Assembly (NCBI GenBank): GCA_000332255.1
Contig: KB235926.1
Coordinates: 4,164,689 to 4,228,688 of the forward strand
Length of the DNA: 64,000 bases
From: a cyanobacterium PCC 7702
GTDB lineage: Bacteria > Cyanobacteriota > Cyanobacteriia > Cyanobacteriales > Nostocaceae
Reading direction: 5' to 3'
Shown here: one piece after another, positions 63,969-64,000 of the stretch
Layout of the letters: every line of letters starts with the position of its first letter
Numbering within the stretch: position 1 is the stretch's first letter
The notes under the pieces: model-generated
Seen by the model: the letters and a program-made list of their open reading frames with translations, nothing else
Told to the model about the DNA's origin: nothing
The model's database searches: none
Made by a program: the position numbers and the translations under genes

Positions 63969-64000
63969 TTAGCCGTTGAGAGCAGGAGCAGCTTCAACAC
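63969..64000 (-). CDS. psbA: 3' end of probable psbA (photosystem II D1), partial
   Basis: Only the last nine residues are inside the window: VEAAPALNG followed by TAA on the minus strand. The ending fits cyanobacterial D1 proteins, whose C-termini commonly end AP-x-NG. A strong terminator follows. The rest of the gene lies beyond the window, so the call is tentative. Confidence 0.5.
   Translation of the reverse strand, partial: VEAAPALNG

Noticed and set aside
1..64000. tRNA, rRNA and CRISPR arrays
   Set aside because: Looked through the gene-free stretches by eye for T-loop-like motifs, long conserved blocks and regularly spaced repeats; found none. A tRNAscan or Rfam run could still find one.

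Overview
The window reads as chromosomal DNA from a cyanobacterium, most likely a filamentous, Nostocales-type species. The evidence is the very frequent HIP1 octamer (GCGATCGC) inside and between genes, about 40% GC, an NtcA-type nitrogen promoter, a cyAbrB regulator, a tocopherol gene pair, a CYP120-like P450, a probable psbA 3' end at the right edge, and short heptamer repeats of the kind common in Nostocales. I see no prophage, CRISPR array, rRNA, tRNA or intact insertion sequence. Most of it looks like core or lightly accessory genome.

Layout. 0-6.4 kb: a STAND/NB-ARC NTPase, two secreted or lipid-anchored proteins of unknown function, an alpha/beta hydrolase and a FAD amine-oxidase-like protein. 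6.4-11.8 kb: the urea ABC transporter urtABCDE behind a near-perfect NtcA promoter. 11.8-19.4 kb: a membrane protein and a P450 in one transcription unit, a small two-gene unit ending in a pentapeptide-repeat protein, recF and a SERCA-like Ca2+ ATPase. 19.7-23.4 kb: a beta-propeller/transglutaminase protein followed by an OmpR-type response regulator and its histidine kinase. 23.4-31.1 kb: a peptidoglycan-binding protein, a PIG-L deacetylase next to an HpnI-like glycosyltransferase, a PAP2 phosphatase, small membrane proteins, a Cas4-like Fe-S PD-(D/E)XK nuclease, a phosphohexomutase and a LapA-like protein. 31.1-33.4 kb: the Ktr potassium system, with ktrB broken by four single-base frameshifts.

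33.5-40.1 kb: tocopherol methyltransferase and homogentisate phytyltransferase (overlapping by 4 bases), an SDR, a VOC protein, a serine-recombinase relative that has lost its catalytic residues, and a GT39-type glycosyltransferase. 40.2-46 kb: a zinc-ribbon membrane protein, a ClC-CBS anion transporter with unusual selectivity residues, cyAbrB, an Rrf2 regulator without cysteines, cobD and pyrR. 46.1-53.9 kb: four minus-strand signalling genes (three large histidine kinases and an Rcp1-like response regulator), one kinase carrying a receiver domain without its phospho-acceptor Asp. 54.4-64 kb: moaE, clpS, a large FAD oxidoreductase, small proteins, holB, a stand-alone cyclic-nucleotide-binding protein, one frameshifted membrane-anchored protein, one secreted protein of higher GC, and the last codons of a probable psbA with a strong terminator.

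The observations I would follow up first are: (1) a 119-nt rod-like imperfect hairpin at 59835-59953, with a possible promoter before it and a terminator directly after it, which looks like an unannotated structured RNA; (2) the catalytically dead serine recombinase; (3) the ClC protein with Pro at the selectivity-serine position and no internal proton glutamate; (4) the four homopolymer frameshifts in ktrB; and (5) the PIG-L/HpnI-like glycolipid pair. All assignments come from reading the sequence; no database search was run.
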